A stretch of DNA of 64,000 bases from Streptomyces vinaceus (GTDB taxonomy: Bacteria; Actinomycetota; Actinomycetes; Streptomycetales; Streptomycetaceae), in the NCBI RefSeq assembly GCF_008704935.1, contig NZ_CP023692.1, forward strand, positions 6,921,501 to 6,985,500, in the 5' to 3' direction. The translations under genes and the position numbers were made by a program. Every line of letters starts with the position of its first letter. The first letter of the stretch is position 1. The notes beneath the pieces were generated by a model, which saw only the letters and a program-made list of their open reading frames with translations, was not told where the DNA came from and did no database searches. Shown here one piece after another: positions 17,863 through 26,175 of this stretch.

Positions 17863-18383
17863 ACGAGCTTGTACGTCACGTCCTTGGAGACCGGCGGCGG
17901 TGCGGTGTCCGTGTACAGCAGCCGGATGCTGGTGTAGCGCTGGACATCGGGGTGGCCGGGCCAGGGCCGCGGGTGGCTCAGGGTCACCCTCACCGGGTAC
18001 GCGCGGAATTTGCCCGCCGCGCAGTACGGGGTGCAGTCGTTCACCATGTCCGTGCCCGTCGCCGTCGCGGTCCGCTGCCCCCAGCTGTCCCAGCGCAGCC
18101 TGACGAGACGGTTGTTCCCGTCTCCGCAGGCCAGCAGGTACTCCCGGGGGCGCACCTGGGCCTGGGAGAAGCAGTCGACGACCACGACCGGGCTCGGATC
18201 CATGGGGGCGCGGGCCGTCTGCGCGGCAGCGGGTACGGCGGCGGGCACGGCGGCGCCGGCCGCCAGGGCCGCGGCCGCGCACAGCAGCGTGGCCGTCCGC
18301 ACCCGCACCCGCACGGGGATCCGGGTCGAGGTCGCGGGAGCGCGCCCGCCGATTCGTGAAGCGTCGACTCGTGAAGCGTCCAC
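17856..18383 (-). CDS. Secreted hypothetical protein
   Basis: From a GTG at 18383 (GAGGAGGGCCGC upstream) this encodes 175 residues. The signal peptide is recognisable as ATLLCAAAALAAGAAVPAAV. The mature part has four cysteines (VVDCFSQ, LLACGDG, DCTPYC) and a Trp/Gly stretch LRWDSWGQRTATATGTDMVN, looking like a small disulfide-bonded beta domain of a type common in Streptomyces. A longer frame starts at 18461 but adds a charged, non-signal leader. The function is unknown. Confidence 0.7.
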   Translation of the reverse strand: MDASRVDASRIGGRAPATSTRIPVRVRVRTATLLCAAAALAAGAAVPAAVPAAAQTARAPMDPSPVVVVDCFSQAQVRPREYLLACGDGNNRLVRLRWDSWGQRTATATGTDMVNDCTPYCAAGKFRAYPVRVTLSHPRPWPGHPDVQRYTSIRLLYTDTAPPPVSKDVTYKLVY

Positions 18384-18509
18384 GCGGCCCTCCTCGCATC
18401 GGCGGTCCGGCTCTGTTCTCTGGTCCGCCTCGTGGCTACAGCCGTCCCCAGCTTCGCTCATCCTGCCGTGCCCCGCACCCGCTGGGACGCGCCGCGGGCC
18501 GGGCCGGGA

Positions 18510-19226
18510 TCAAGAGACGGCGTACCACTGGCTGGCCCAGCCGGTGTTGATGGTGCTGGTGGACTGCTCGGCGAGGTTCACGGTGGCCGGCAGGGAGGTC
18601 TGGCCCGTCAGGACGGTGCTGTAGCGCAGGTTCGGCGGGGTCAGGCCGGCGTTCACCGAGATTCCGGCGCCCGTCGACTTGAGGGTGAGGGCGTTGGTGG
18701 CCCAGGTGCCGTTGAGGAGGAGGGCGATGAAGTACGTGCCCGGGGCGGCCGTGAAGGGCTTGGCGAGGGGGAACGGCTTGGCGACCGCGTCGGTCATCAG
18801 CTGCGGGGAGACGTCCGCCGTGGACGCGCGCAGGGTGCCGCTCGCGTCGTACACGCCGAGGTAGTTCTGGGAGAGCTGGGCGCCGGGGTCGATGCCGGCC
18901 AGCCCGAGCCAGATGTTGGACCAGGTGATCTGCTCGCGCAGCACGATCCGTACCAGGGTGACCCGTCCGGCCACGCCGGCGGCGGACTGGGCGGTCACGT
19001 GCCCCGCGTCGTTGGGGTCGCCGGTCCACGCGAGGAGGTTCTGGTCCTGCGGCCGCGGGCCCTCGTACGCGGAGCCACCGCCGGGCGCCACCGGAGCGGG
19101 CGCCGCCGCGCTGCCGGCGCCCGTGCCCTTCGGGTTCCCGCCGGACGCGGTGCAGCCGGTCAGGACGAGCACCGCCGCGAGTACGGCGGCGAGGCCCGTG
19201 GAGACGGTGGTGGTACGGGTGCGCAT
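18510..19226 (-). CDS. Lipoprotein of unknown function
   Basis: A 238-residue exported lipoprotein. The signal peptide ends in a lipobox VLTGCTASGG with the lipidated Cys at about residue 25. A Gly/Ala/Pro linker follows, then a domain of about 170 residues rich in beta strands (RVTLVRIVLREQITWSNIWL, FTAAPGTYFIALLLNGTWA) that resembles a secreted jelly-roll. The ATG at 19226 is preceded by GGGGGGACC. It is in the same direction as the serine hydrolase upstream (gap 89 bases) and may share its transcript. Confidence 0.75.
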   Translation of the reverse strand: MRTRTTTVSTGLAAVLAAVLVLTGCTASGGNPKGTGAGSAAAPAPVAPGGGSAYEGPRPQDQNLLAWTGDPNDAGHVTAQSAAGVAGRVTLVRIVLREQITWSNIWLGLAGIDPGAQLSQNYLGVYDASGTLRASTADVSPQLMTDAVAKPFPLAKPFTAAPGTYFIALLLNGTWATNALTLKSTGAGISVNAGLTPPNLRYSTVLTGQTSLPATVNLAEQSTSTINTGWASQWYAVS

Positions 19227-19315
19227 GGTCCCCCCATGAAATGCGGCGGTGCTGATGTGCGTGTGCCGAGGGAGGCCATGGTCACACGCGGTCTTCGACG
19301 GACCGTGACCGGGGA

Positions 19316-20515
19316 CTACTTGGCCTCGGTGGCCACCGGCGCGGGCCAGAGGTGGTCGGGGGTCACGATGGACGTGACGGCGTTCCCGATCAGGCTGGAC
19401 AGGTTCTTGCCCTGGTGGTCGATGTCGCTGTTGACGAGCACCACCAGCGTGGCCTTCTCGGCGGGGAGCTGGGCGGCGATGGTCTCGTAGCCGGGCAGTT
19501 CCCCGTTGTGGCCGAGCCAGCCGTTGAAGTCGAGGATGCCGAGGCCGTACGAGGCGCCGGGGACGACCCCGACCGGAAGCGTCCGCAGCCGTTCGGCCTG
19601 CGTCTTGGGGGTCAGCAGCCGGCCGTCCGCGAGCGCCGGTGCCCACGTGTGCAGATCGTCGAGGTCGGAGACGACCCCGCCCGCCGCCCAGGCCCAGGAG
19701 GGGTTCCAGTTCGTGGCGTCGGCGACGGTGCCCTTCGGAGTGAAGTCCGTGTACCCGTGGGCGTGCGGATCGGGCATGGCGCCGTCGCCGGGCAGGGAGG
19801 TGTCGGTCAGCTTCAGCGGGGCGAACACGTGCTCCCGGAGATAGTCGGACAGGCCCTGCCCGCTGACCTTCTCGACCAGCATGCCGAGCAGGACGGTGTT
19901 CGTGTTGCTGTACTCCCACTTGGCGCCGGGCTCGACGTTCGGGGGATGGCCGAAGCCGATGTCCACCAGCCGGCGCGGGGTGTAGGCGCGGTGCGGGTCG
20001 GCGCGCAGGCCCGCGAGCCACTTCTCGTCCTTCGTGTAGTCGAAGAGGCCGCTGCGCATGTCCGCCAGTTGCCGCACGGTGATGGCGTCCCCGCCGGGGA
20101 CGCCGGGGACGTACCGGGATATGGGGTCGTCGAGGCCGACCTTGCCCTGGCCGACCAGCTGGAGGACGCCGGTGACGGTGAAGGTCTTGGTGACGCTGCC
20201 GACCCTTGTGTAGTGGTCGGACTTCATGGGGGTGCCGGTCTGCCGCTCCGCGACGCCGAAGGACTTCTCGTACACGCCGCGGCCCGGTATCCACAGACCG
20301 ATGTCGAGGCCGGGCATGCCGGTCTGCTCCATGACCTTCGTGATCGCCGCGTCCAGTCTCCGCACGGTGGCGGGATCGAAGTCCGCGCGTGAGGAGGGGG
20401 AAGCGGAGCCGGTACTCGCGCACAGCGCGGCCAGCAGCAGCGCCACCGCCGCCGGCGCGCCCGCCCGACGGACCCGGCGTCCACGCATCGCACGGCCCCT
20501 GCCCATGACGCTCAC
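19316..20515 (-). CDS. Secreted serine hydrolase of the beta-lactamase/DD-peptidase class
   Basis: A 399-residue protein with an N-terminal signal (AAVALLLAALCASTGSA). The active-site SxxK is SVTK in TRVGSVTKTFTVTGVL. The YxN motif is YSNTN, and the third box is HNGELPG in place of KTG. These mark class C-like serine hydrolases and D-alanyl-D-alanine carboxypeptidases (family S12). It probably acts on D-amino-acid peptides or esters outside the cell. A GTG at 20515 and an ATG at 20506 are both possible starts. GGCAGG lies before the ATG. Confidence 0.9.
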   Translation of the reverse strand: MSVMGRGRAMRGRRVRRAGAPAAVALLLAALCASTGSASPSSRADFDPATVRRLDAAITKVMEQTGMPGLDIGLWIPGRGVYEKSFGVAERQTGTPMKSDHYTRVGSVTKTFTVTGVLQLVGQGKVGLDDPISRYVPGVPGGDAITVRQLADMRSGLFDYTKDEKWLAGLRADPHRAYTPRRLVDIGFGHPPNVEPGAKWEYSNTNTVLLGMLVEKVSGQGLSDYLREHVFAPLKLTDTSLPGDGAMPDPHAHGYTDFTPKGTVADATNWNPSWAWAAGGVVSDLDDLHTWAPALADGRLLTPKTQAERLRTLPVGVVPGASYGLGILDFNGWLGHNGELPGYETIAAQLPAEKATLVVLVNSDIDHQGKNLSSLIGNAVTSIVTPDHLWPAPVATEAK

Positions 20516-20617
20516 CTGCCCAGGCTCGACACCGCCACTCCCCGAGCCCCGACGTACTTCCTCAAGCCCAAGACCGTCCCGTGATCCCCGACGGGCGCGC
20601 GGCGTACGGGACAGCCC

Positions 20618-20844
20618 TCAGCTGCGCCGCCAGTAGGTGCAGCCGCTCGCCGTGGGGGCCACGCTTCCGTCGCTCTGCGTGGGGCACGGGACCGGCTCGT
20701 CGGCGGGGCCGGTGCCCGTTCCCAGTGCTGCGGCCCCCGTGGGGCGCTCGTCGAGTCGTCCAGGTACAGCGTGTACGCGGCGCCGGCCAGGACGAGGGCG
20801 ATCCAGCCCACCGCGACGCCGCGCCGGACCCGGCGCGGCGTCAC
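20618..20844 (-). pseudogene. Small membrane-anchored protein gene, apparently frameshifted
   Basis: A GTG at 20844 overlaps the nadE stop (GTGA), with coupled translation. The frame reads VTPRRVRRGVAVGWIALVLA and AGAAYTLYLDDS, a single membrane segment, and then turns into a composition-poor frame that runs far downstream. In the -1 frame, from about 20765, a sensible tail appears (DEPVPCPTQSDGSVAPTAS then GCTYWRRS, stop TGA at 20618). Joining the two would give a protein of about 75 residues. A single-base error or mutation near 20750-20770 is the simplest explanation. The function is unknown. Confidence 0.5.
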
Positions 20845-21671
20845 GGCGCGATCGGGAGCCGGCGCTTGTGCTCGGTCTGGCGGTAGCGGCGGACGATCGT
20901 GTCGAAGGCCCGCTCGTCGACCGGCTTGCCCTCCAGGAAGTCGTCGATGTCGTCGTACGTGACACCCAGGGCGTCCTCGTCGGCCTTGCCCGGGTCCAGG
21001 GTCTCCAGATCCGCGGTGGGGGTCTTCCAGACCAGCTCGGCGGGGGCGCCCAGGACGTCGGCCACGGCGCGCACCCGGCGCTTGGTCAGGCCGGTGAGCG
21101 GGACCAGGTCGGCCGCACCGTCGCCGAACTTCGTGAAGAAGCCGGACACGGCCTCGGCCGCGTGGTCGGTACCGACGACCAGTCCGTCGTGGGCGCCGGC
21201 CACCGCGTACTGGGCGATCATGCGCTGGCGGGCCTTGATGTTGCCCTGGACGAAGTCCTGGTGGTGGGCGTCGCGGAAGACGGTGCCGCCGGCGAGGGAG
21301 GCCTCCAGCGCGGCGTCGCTGGCGGGCTTGACGTCCACCGTCAGCACCCGGTCCGCCTGGATGAAGCCGAGCGCCAGCTGGGCGTCCTTCTCGTCGGCCT
21401 GGACCCCGTACGGCAGCCGCATCGCGTAGAACGTCGCCTCGTGACCGGCCTCGCGGGCCCGCTCCACGGCGAGCTGGCAGAGCCGTCCGGCGGTGGTGGA
21501 GTCCACCCCGCCGCTGATGCCGAGGACCAGGGAGCGCAGGCCGGTGGAGGTGAGCCGCTCCGCCAGGAAGGCCACCCGGCGCTCGATCTCCTCGTGTGCG
21601 TCGAAGGTCTCCGACACCCCGAGTTCCCGGGCGATCTCCTGCTGCAGGACGGTGGACGCCGGCCGGTTCAC
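20841..21671 (-). CDS. nadE: Ammonia-dependent NAD(+) synthetase
   Basis: A 276-residue enzyme that amidates nicotinic acid adenine dinucleotide to NAD in the cytosol. The PP-loop ATP-binding motif is LGISGGVDSTTAGRL. The family blocks VVGTDHAAEAVSGFFTKFGD and PLTGLTKRRVRAVADVLGAP are intact. The absence of an N-terminal glutaminase domain makes it the ammonia-using short form. The GTG at 21671 has AGAGGAGC upstream, and the longer open frame to 21815 is not supported. A small coupled gene follows. The promoter region carries a near copy of the MMPL operator (21782-21798). Confidence 0.95.
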   Translation of the reverse strand: MNRPASTVLQQEIARELGVSETFDAHEEIERRVAFLAERLTSTGLRSLVLGISGGVDSTTAGRLCQLAVERAREAGHEATFYAMRLPYGVQADEKDAQLALGFIQADRVLTVDVKPASDAALEASLAGGTVFRDAHHQDFVQGNIKARQRMIAQYAVAGAHDGLVVGTDHAAEAVSGFFTKFGDGAADLVPLTGLTKRRVRAVADVLGAPAELVWKTPTADLETLDPGKADEDALGVTYDDIDDFLEGKPVDERAFDTIVRRYRQTEHKRRLPIAP

Positions 21672-21781
21672 GGCTGCTCCTCTGGTCGATGGGGATACGT
21701 GGTCGCGCTGTGCTGCCGACCCTAGTCGAACCCCTCTCGCGGTCCGAAAGCAGCCGGGCTTGACGGATTCGCCCGAAGTTA

Positions 21782-21798
21782 TGACACTCGAAGTGCAA
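21782..21798. promoter_or_regulatory. Near copy of the MMPL-TetR operator
   Basis: TGACACTCGAAGTGCAA matches the perfect palindrome upstream of the MMPL gene at 14 of 17 bases, including the whole right arm. It lies between divergent nadE and the 21839 membrane gene. Confidence 0.5.
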
Positions 21799-21838
21799 GT
21801 TGTTTGGTGTGGCAACCCTGTCGGATCAGGAGGCAGTC

Positions 21839-22261
21839 ATGGCCGAGCGCCGGATCTACGTGGTCGCGGGGGCCGTCATGGGCGGGATCTGGGCCTGGGG
21901 CTCGGGCACCCCGGCCTGGGAGCACGCGCTGCGCCTCCTGGTGCTCGTCGTGTGCGCCGCGGTCCTGATGTCGCTGGCACACCGCCGCCGGGCGCGCCTC
22001 GGCCGGCCGGTCCACCGCCGTCTGCACTCCGGCCTGCTGGCGGGGAAGGTGCTGCTGGTAGCGGCGGCCCTGCTGCTGGATCAGCTGCTCGGCCCGTGGG
22101 TCTCGGAGCCGAGCCTGATCACCGCCGTGGTCCTGTTCGCGGGCATCGCGGCGGGCGGCCCCGCCCTGCACCGGTGGCTCTCCCGGGGTGGGGGCGGTGC
22201 GCCGGACCGGCGCTCCGAGCCCTCGGGCCGCCGGGTGCTGTCCGGGGTGGACGCGCACTAG
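21839..22261 (+). CDS. Small integral membrane protein
   Basis: A 140-residue protein starting MAERRIYVVAGAVMGGIWAW with four hydrophobic segments (about 5-22, 28-46, 66-82, 92-110) and a short basic, Gly-rich cytosolic tail. AGGAGG precedes the ATG at 21839 at the normal distance. I recognise no named family. Its promoter region may be bound by the neighbouring TetR regulator through the site at 21782-21798. Convergent with the TetR gene. Confidence 0.75.
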   Translation: MAERRIYVVAGAVMGGIWAWGSGTPAWEHALRLLVLVVCAAVLMSLAHRRRARLGRPVHRRLHSGLLAGKVLLVAAALLLDQLLGPWVSEPSLITAVVLFAGIAAGGPALHRWLSRGGGGAPDRRSEPSGRRVLSGVDAH

Positions 22262-22291
22262 ACCGTGTCCTGCGGGGCGGGGCGGGGCGCC

Positions 22292-22933
22292 CTACGGCCG
22301 GTCGGCCGGCCCGGCGGGATCCGTACTGGCCAGGAGGGCGTGTACGGCCGTCGCCATCGTCCGGGTGGCGGCCTCGACGCTCAGGCCGCTGCTGCGCCAG
22401 TGGTACCAGGCGCCCCAGGTGGTCACCGCGTCCAGGCCGTGGAGCACCTCGGTCCTGCGCTCGGTGGGCAGCCGGTCGAGTTCCTCGCCGAAGACCTCGG
22501 CCAACCGGCCCCGGGCGAAGTCCAGGACCTGCCGAGTGACCTCCCTGATCCGGTCCCCGTTCTGTTCCAGCCGCATCAGGGCCAGCTGGGCCGGGGTGAT
22601 CCACTCCAGGATCCGTGAGCGCTGTTCCGTGAGCGCGGCGACCCGTGCGGCCCGCGGGCCGTCGGTCGGCAGGGGCCTGGTCTGCTCCATGAGCTGCTCC
22701 AGGCGCCGCGCGATGGCCGTCTCCACCAGCTGGGACATGTCGGCGTAATGGTGGAAGACCAGGCGGCGCGAGACGCCGGCGCGTTCCGCGACGCGGTCGG
22801 CGGGGAATTGGGACTCGCCCTCGTCGAGCAGGGACAGCACCGCGTCGGCGATCTTCACCCGGGACAGCCGGCTGCGCTCGGCGCGGCCGTCCGCGCGTCG
22901 TTCCTCCGGCCGTCCCGCCGCCGACTGCTCCAC
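22292..22933 (-). CDS. TetR-family regulator of the MMPL operon
   Basis: A 213-residue regulator. The helix-turn-helix is at about residues 45-65 (VAERAGVSRRLVFHHYADM). The C-terminal domain has IREVTRQVLDFARGRLAEVF and WGAWYHWRSSGLSVEAATRTM. The GTG at 22933 with GGAGGGG five bases upstream is chosen over longer frames that run into the divergent promoter. It is divergent from the MMPL transporter, whose promoter contains a perfect palindrome, so it most likely represses that efflux or lipid-export operon in response to a hydrophobic ligand. Confidence 0.88.
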   Translation of the reverse strand: MEQSAAGRPEERRADGRAERSRLSRVKIADAVLSLLDEGESQFPADRVAERAGVSRRLVFHHYADMSQLVETAIARRLEQLMEQTRPLPTDGPRAARVAALTEQRSRILEWITPAQLALMRLEQNGDRIREVTRQVLDFARGRLAEVFGEELDRLPTERRTEVLHGLDAVTTWGAWYHWRSSGLSVEAATRTMATAVHALLASTDPAGPADRP

Positions 22934-23080
22934 GTTGACCCCTCCCGGTTCCGCTCGCCGCCATTGTCGCAAATGGGGGCGGAGCGTCCGCCGCCCCGCG
23001 CCGCCCGCTGCCCGCCCGCGCCGCCTGCCGCCCGCTGCCCCGCCGCGCGCCGCGGCGAGCGGGAGCGCGCGTTGATTTAA

Positions 23081-23097
23081 TTGCACTCGTAGTGCAA
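23081..23097. promoter_or_regulatory. Perfect TetR operator in the MMPL promoter
   Basis: TTGCACTCGTAGTGCAA has 7-base exact arms with a 3-base centre. A TTGATT (23072-23077) and a CAATGA (23095-23100) 17 bases apart could be the -35 and -10 boxes, so the operator would lie between them. Confidence 0.75.
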
Positions 23098-23142
23098 TGA
23101 TGACGGAAACACGCCGCACCGCACGAGGGGGATCCCGTACGC

Positions 23143-25356
23143 ATGTTCGTCACCCTGGGGCGCTGGTGCGCCCGGCGGCCGAAGCGGGTGATCACCGCCT
23201 GGCTCCTGCTGCTAGCGGGCCTGGTGGCCGCGGTGGGCGTGCTCGGCACCGCCACGACCGAGACGGTCTCCATACCCGGCAGCGACAGCCAGGCCGCCCA
23301 CGACGCCGCGCGAGCGTTCGCGGACTCCGCCTCCGGGCGCCAGCCCCTGGTCCTGCACACGCCGGCCGACGGTCCGCTCCTCACCTCGGACCGCGCACGC
23401 GAAGCCGTCGAGCGGACGGCCCGCTCCCTCGCCGCCCGCGACCACGTGGTCGCCGTCACCACCCCGTACGAGCCGGCCGGCGGGGCGGCCCTCGCAGCCG
23501 ACGGGCACACCGCCTACCTCGCCGTGGAACTGGACCTGGCGGGGCGGGACATCACCGCCGCCGTCGTCCACGACCTCATGGCCGCCGCCGCACCGGCCGA
23601 AGCGGCCGGGATCGAGGTCACCCCCGGCGGCAACCTCGCCGAGGCGGCGGACAAGAAGTCCACGCGGCGCAGCGAGGTCATCGGGCTCGTCGCCGCCTTC
23701 GCCGTCCTCTACCTCGGGTTCCGCAAGCCGATCGCGGCCGCCGTACCGCTGGCCACGGCCGTCGTCGGCCTCGGCATCTCGCTCGAAGTGATCGGCCTGG
23801 CCGGCCACGTGACGGACATGCCGTCCTCCGGCGCCACCATCGCGGCGATGATCGGGCTCGGTGTGGGCATCGACTACAGCCTCTTCTGCCTCACCCGCTT
23901 CCGTGAACTGCTCGCCACCGGGAAGCCGGTCGAGGAGGCGGCCGCCCTCACGATCGGCGCCTCGGGCAAGGCCGTCGCCTTCGCCGGTACGGCGGTCATC
24001 GCCGCCCTCGCCGGCCTGGCCCTCGGTGGCCTGCCGCTGCTCCGCGCGCTGGCCCTCGCGCCCGGTATCGCCGTCCTGGTCGCCATGGCCGCCACCCTCA
24101 CCCTGCTCCCCGCGCTGTTCGCCCTGCTGGGCCGGCGCCTGGCCCCCGTGCCGGGTGCCCCGTCCGCCGCCCCGGGTGCGGCGGACGGGCCGCAGGCGCT
24201 GCCCGTCCGCGGCTGGGCGCGCATCGCCCGGCACGTGGCCGACCGGCCGTGGCGGTACCTGCTCGCGGGCCTGGCCTTCTTCGTCCTGCCGGCGCTCGCC
24301 GCGTCCCAGCTGTCGTTCGGGCAGCTCGACGGCGGGGACAAGTCCCCGGGCACCGCCGGGCGTACGGCGTACGACCGGCTCGCCTCCGCCTTCGGCCCGG
24401 GCGTCAACGGACCCCTCCAGGTGATCGGTACGCTGCCGGGGCCCGCGTCCGGACCGGCGGACCCGGCCGTTACGGCCGTGGGCCGGGCACTGGAGGACAC
24501 CAGCGGCGTCGCCGCGGTCTCGCCCGCCCAGCTCAGCCGCGACGGCAGGACCGTACGCTGGCAGGTCACCCCCACCACGGCGCCCGGCGATCCGCGCACC
24601 GCGGCCCTGGTGGACCGGCTGCGCGCCGGCACCCTCCCCGCCGTCGCGAAGGACACCGGCCAGGAAGCACACGTGGGCGGCATCCCCGCCACCCAGCTGG
24701 ACCTCAACGACCGGCTCGCGCAGCGCCTGCCCGCCGTCATCGGGGTCGTCCTCGCCATCGCCGGACTGCTCCTGCTGCTGGCCTTCCGCTCCCCGCTCGT
24801 CGCCGCGAAGGCGGCCGTGCTCAACCTCCTCTCGGTGGCCGCCGCGTACGGAGTGCTCACCGCGCTGTTCCCGTGGGGCTGGGGAGCGGCGCCGCTCGGC
24901 CTCGGCGGGCCGGTACCCGTTCCCGGGTACGTACCGCTGCTCATGTTCGCGGTCCTGTTCGGGCTCTCCATGGACTACGAGGTCTTCCTGCTGAGCGCCG
25001 TCCGCGAGGCCTGGCTGGCGAGCGGGGACAACCGTGGGGCGGTGATCACCGGCCTGGCGAGGACCGGCAGGATCATCACCTCCGCCGCGCTGATCATGGT
25101 GTGCGTCTTCCTCGGCTACCTCCTGTGGGACGACCCCGTCGTGAAGATGTTCGGGATCGGCCTCGCTACCGCGGTCGCGCTCGACGCCACCGTCGTCCGC
25201 GGACTCCTGGTCCCCACCACGATGGTCCTGCTCGGCAGGGCCAACTGGTGGCTTCCGCGATGGCTCGACCGGCTGCTGCCGCAGATGCACATCGAAGGCG
25301 GTGGAGAGGACCTCGCCCGTACCTCTTCCGTCCCCGAACCCGTGAGGAACACATGA
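23143..25356 (+). CDS. MMPL-family RND transporter
   Basis: A 737-residue membrane protein of the MMPL group. The first helix (VITAWLLLLAGLVAAVGVLG) and a large extracellular domain are followed by five helices (residues about 190-340). After a cytosolic linker at about 341-365 this unit is repeated (two RND halves). Motifs GLGVGIDYSLFCLTRFREL and FGLSMDYEVFLLSAVREAWL are the paired conserved segments in TM4 and TM10 with Asp-Tyr, used for proton coupling. It would export lipids or hydrophobic metabolites. Its stop overlaps the LmeA-like gene ATG (ATGA). Regulated by the divergent TetR. Confidence 0.95.
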   Translation: MFVTLGRWCARRPKRVITAWLLLLAGLVAAVGVLGTATTETVSIPGSDSQAAHDAARAFADSASGRQPLVLHTPADGPLLTSDRAREAVERTARSLAARDHVVAVTTPYEPAGGAALAADGHTAYLAVELDLAGRDITAAVVHDLMAAAAPAEAAGIEVTPGGNLAEAADKKSTRRSEVIGLVAAFAVLYLGFRKPIAAAVPLATAVVGLGISLEVIGLAGHVTDMPSSGATIAAMIGLGVGIDYSLFCLTRFRELLATGKPVEEAAALTIGASGKAVAFAGTAVIAALAGLALGGLPLLRALALAPGIAVLVAMAATLTLLPALFALLGRRLAPVPGAPSAAPGAADGPQALPVRGWARIARHVADRPWRYLLAGLAFFVLPALAASQLSFGQLDGGDKSPGTAGRTAYDRLASAFGPGVNGPLQVIGTLPGPASGPADPAVTAVGRALEDTSGVAAVSPAQLSRDGRTVRWQVTPTTAPGDPRTAALVDRLRAGTLPAVAKDTGQEAHVGGIPATQLDLNDRLAQRLPAVIGVVLAIAGLLLLLAFRSPLVAAKAAVLNLLSVAAAYGVLTALFPWGWGAAPLGLGGPVPVPGYVPLLMFAVLFGLSMDYEVFLLSAVREAWLASGDNRGAVITGLARTGRIITSAALIMVCVFLGYLLWDDPVVKMFGIGLATAVALDATVVRGLLVPTTMVLLGRANWWLPRWLDRLLPQMHIEGGGEDLARTSSVPEPVRNT

Positions 25357-26141
25357 ACCACCGCACCGCCCGGCCCGACGCCCGCGCGAAGGGCGCCGTA
25401 CGAGGAGGCGGCGTACGCGGAGGCGCCGTACGCGCCGCCGCCGCGCGCGGCCCACGCCGCCCGGGCCGCCCGGGCCGCACCCGGCGGTGGGCGCTCGCCG
25501 GAGCGTGCGCCCTGCTCGCCGTGCTCGTACTCGCCGACCGCGTGGCGGCCGGCGTCGCCGAGGACCGGATGGCCGGCCGGATCGCCGCGCGGCAGAGCGC
25601 CCTGGTGGGGGCGCCGGACGTCTCGATCGACGGCTTCCCGTTCCTGTGGAACGCGGCGGCGGGCAACTACCCGGAGGTGGAGGTCGAGGGCCGGGCGAGG
25701 ACGGACGACGGACTGCCCGTCACCGCCTCCCTCGACCTGCGCGAGGTCTCCAGGACGGCGGGCGGGTACGCGGCGGCGACGGCGCGGGGGCAGTTCAAGG
25801 TCCCGCTCGACGCGCTCGCGGCCAAGCGCGGTGCCGGGGTCCGGCTGACCGGGCGGGACGGACGGCTGGAGATCACCCGCTCCTTCATGGGAGTCCCGCT
25901 GGTCGTCACCGCCGCGCTGAAGCTGACCGGCGACACCGTCACGCTCGAACCGGCTGCGGCGTCCTTGGGCGGTCGCCCGCTCGACCCGGGCAATCCGCAG
26001 ATCGCCGCCGCGCTCAGGGCGGCGGAACGCAAAATACCGGAGCTGCCGCTCGGCCTCGTCCCGTCCGGAATCTCGGTCGACGCCGGCGCGGTCACGGTGC
26101 GCGGCGAGGCGAGGGAGGTCGCCCTCGCGGACACGGCATGA
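25353..26141 (+). CDS. LmeA-like (DUF2993) lipid-binding protein
   Basis: A 262-residue protein beginning with a basic Arg/Gly-rich cytosolic stretch of about 45 residues, one membrane helix (WALAGACALLAVLVLADRVA) and an extracytoplasmic DUF2993 domain. The domain holds the family phrases VSIDGFPFLWNAAAGNYPEV and LPLGLVPSGISVDAGAVTV. DUF2993 includes mycobacterial LmeA, which supports lipid-linked glycan maturation. It is coupled by ATGA overlap to the MMPL transporter, so the two probably move or hold the same lipid. The basic leader contains GGVRGGAVRA-type repeats. Confidence 0.85.
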   Translation: MNHRTARPDARAKGAVRGGGVRGGAVRAAAARGPRRPGRPGRTRRWALAGACALLAVLVLADRVAAGVAEDRMAGRIAARQSALVGAPDVSIDGFPFLWNAAAGNYPEVEVEGRARTDDGLPVTASLDLREVSRTAGGYAAATARGQFKVPLDALAAKRGAGVRLTGRDGRLEITRSFMGVPLVVTAALKLTGDTVTLEPAAASLGGRPLDPGNPQIAAALRAAERKIPELPLGLVPSGISVDAGAVTVRGEAREVALADTA

Positions 26142-26175
26142 GCGGGGGGCGGGGGCTCCGCGGGGGGCCTGCCGG

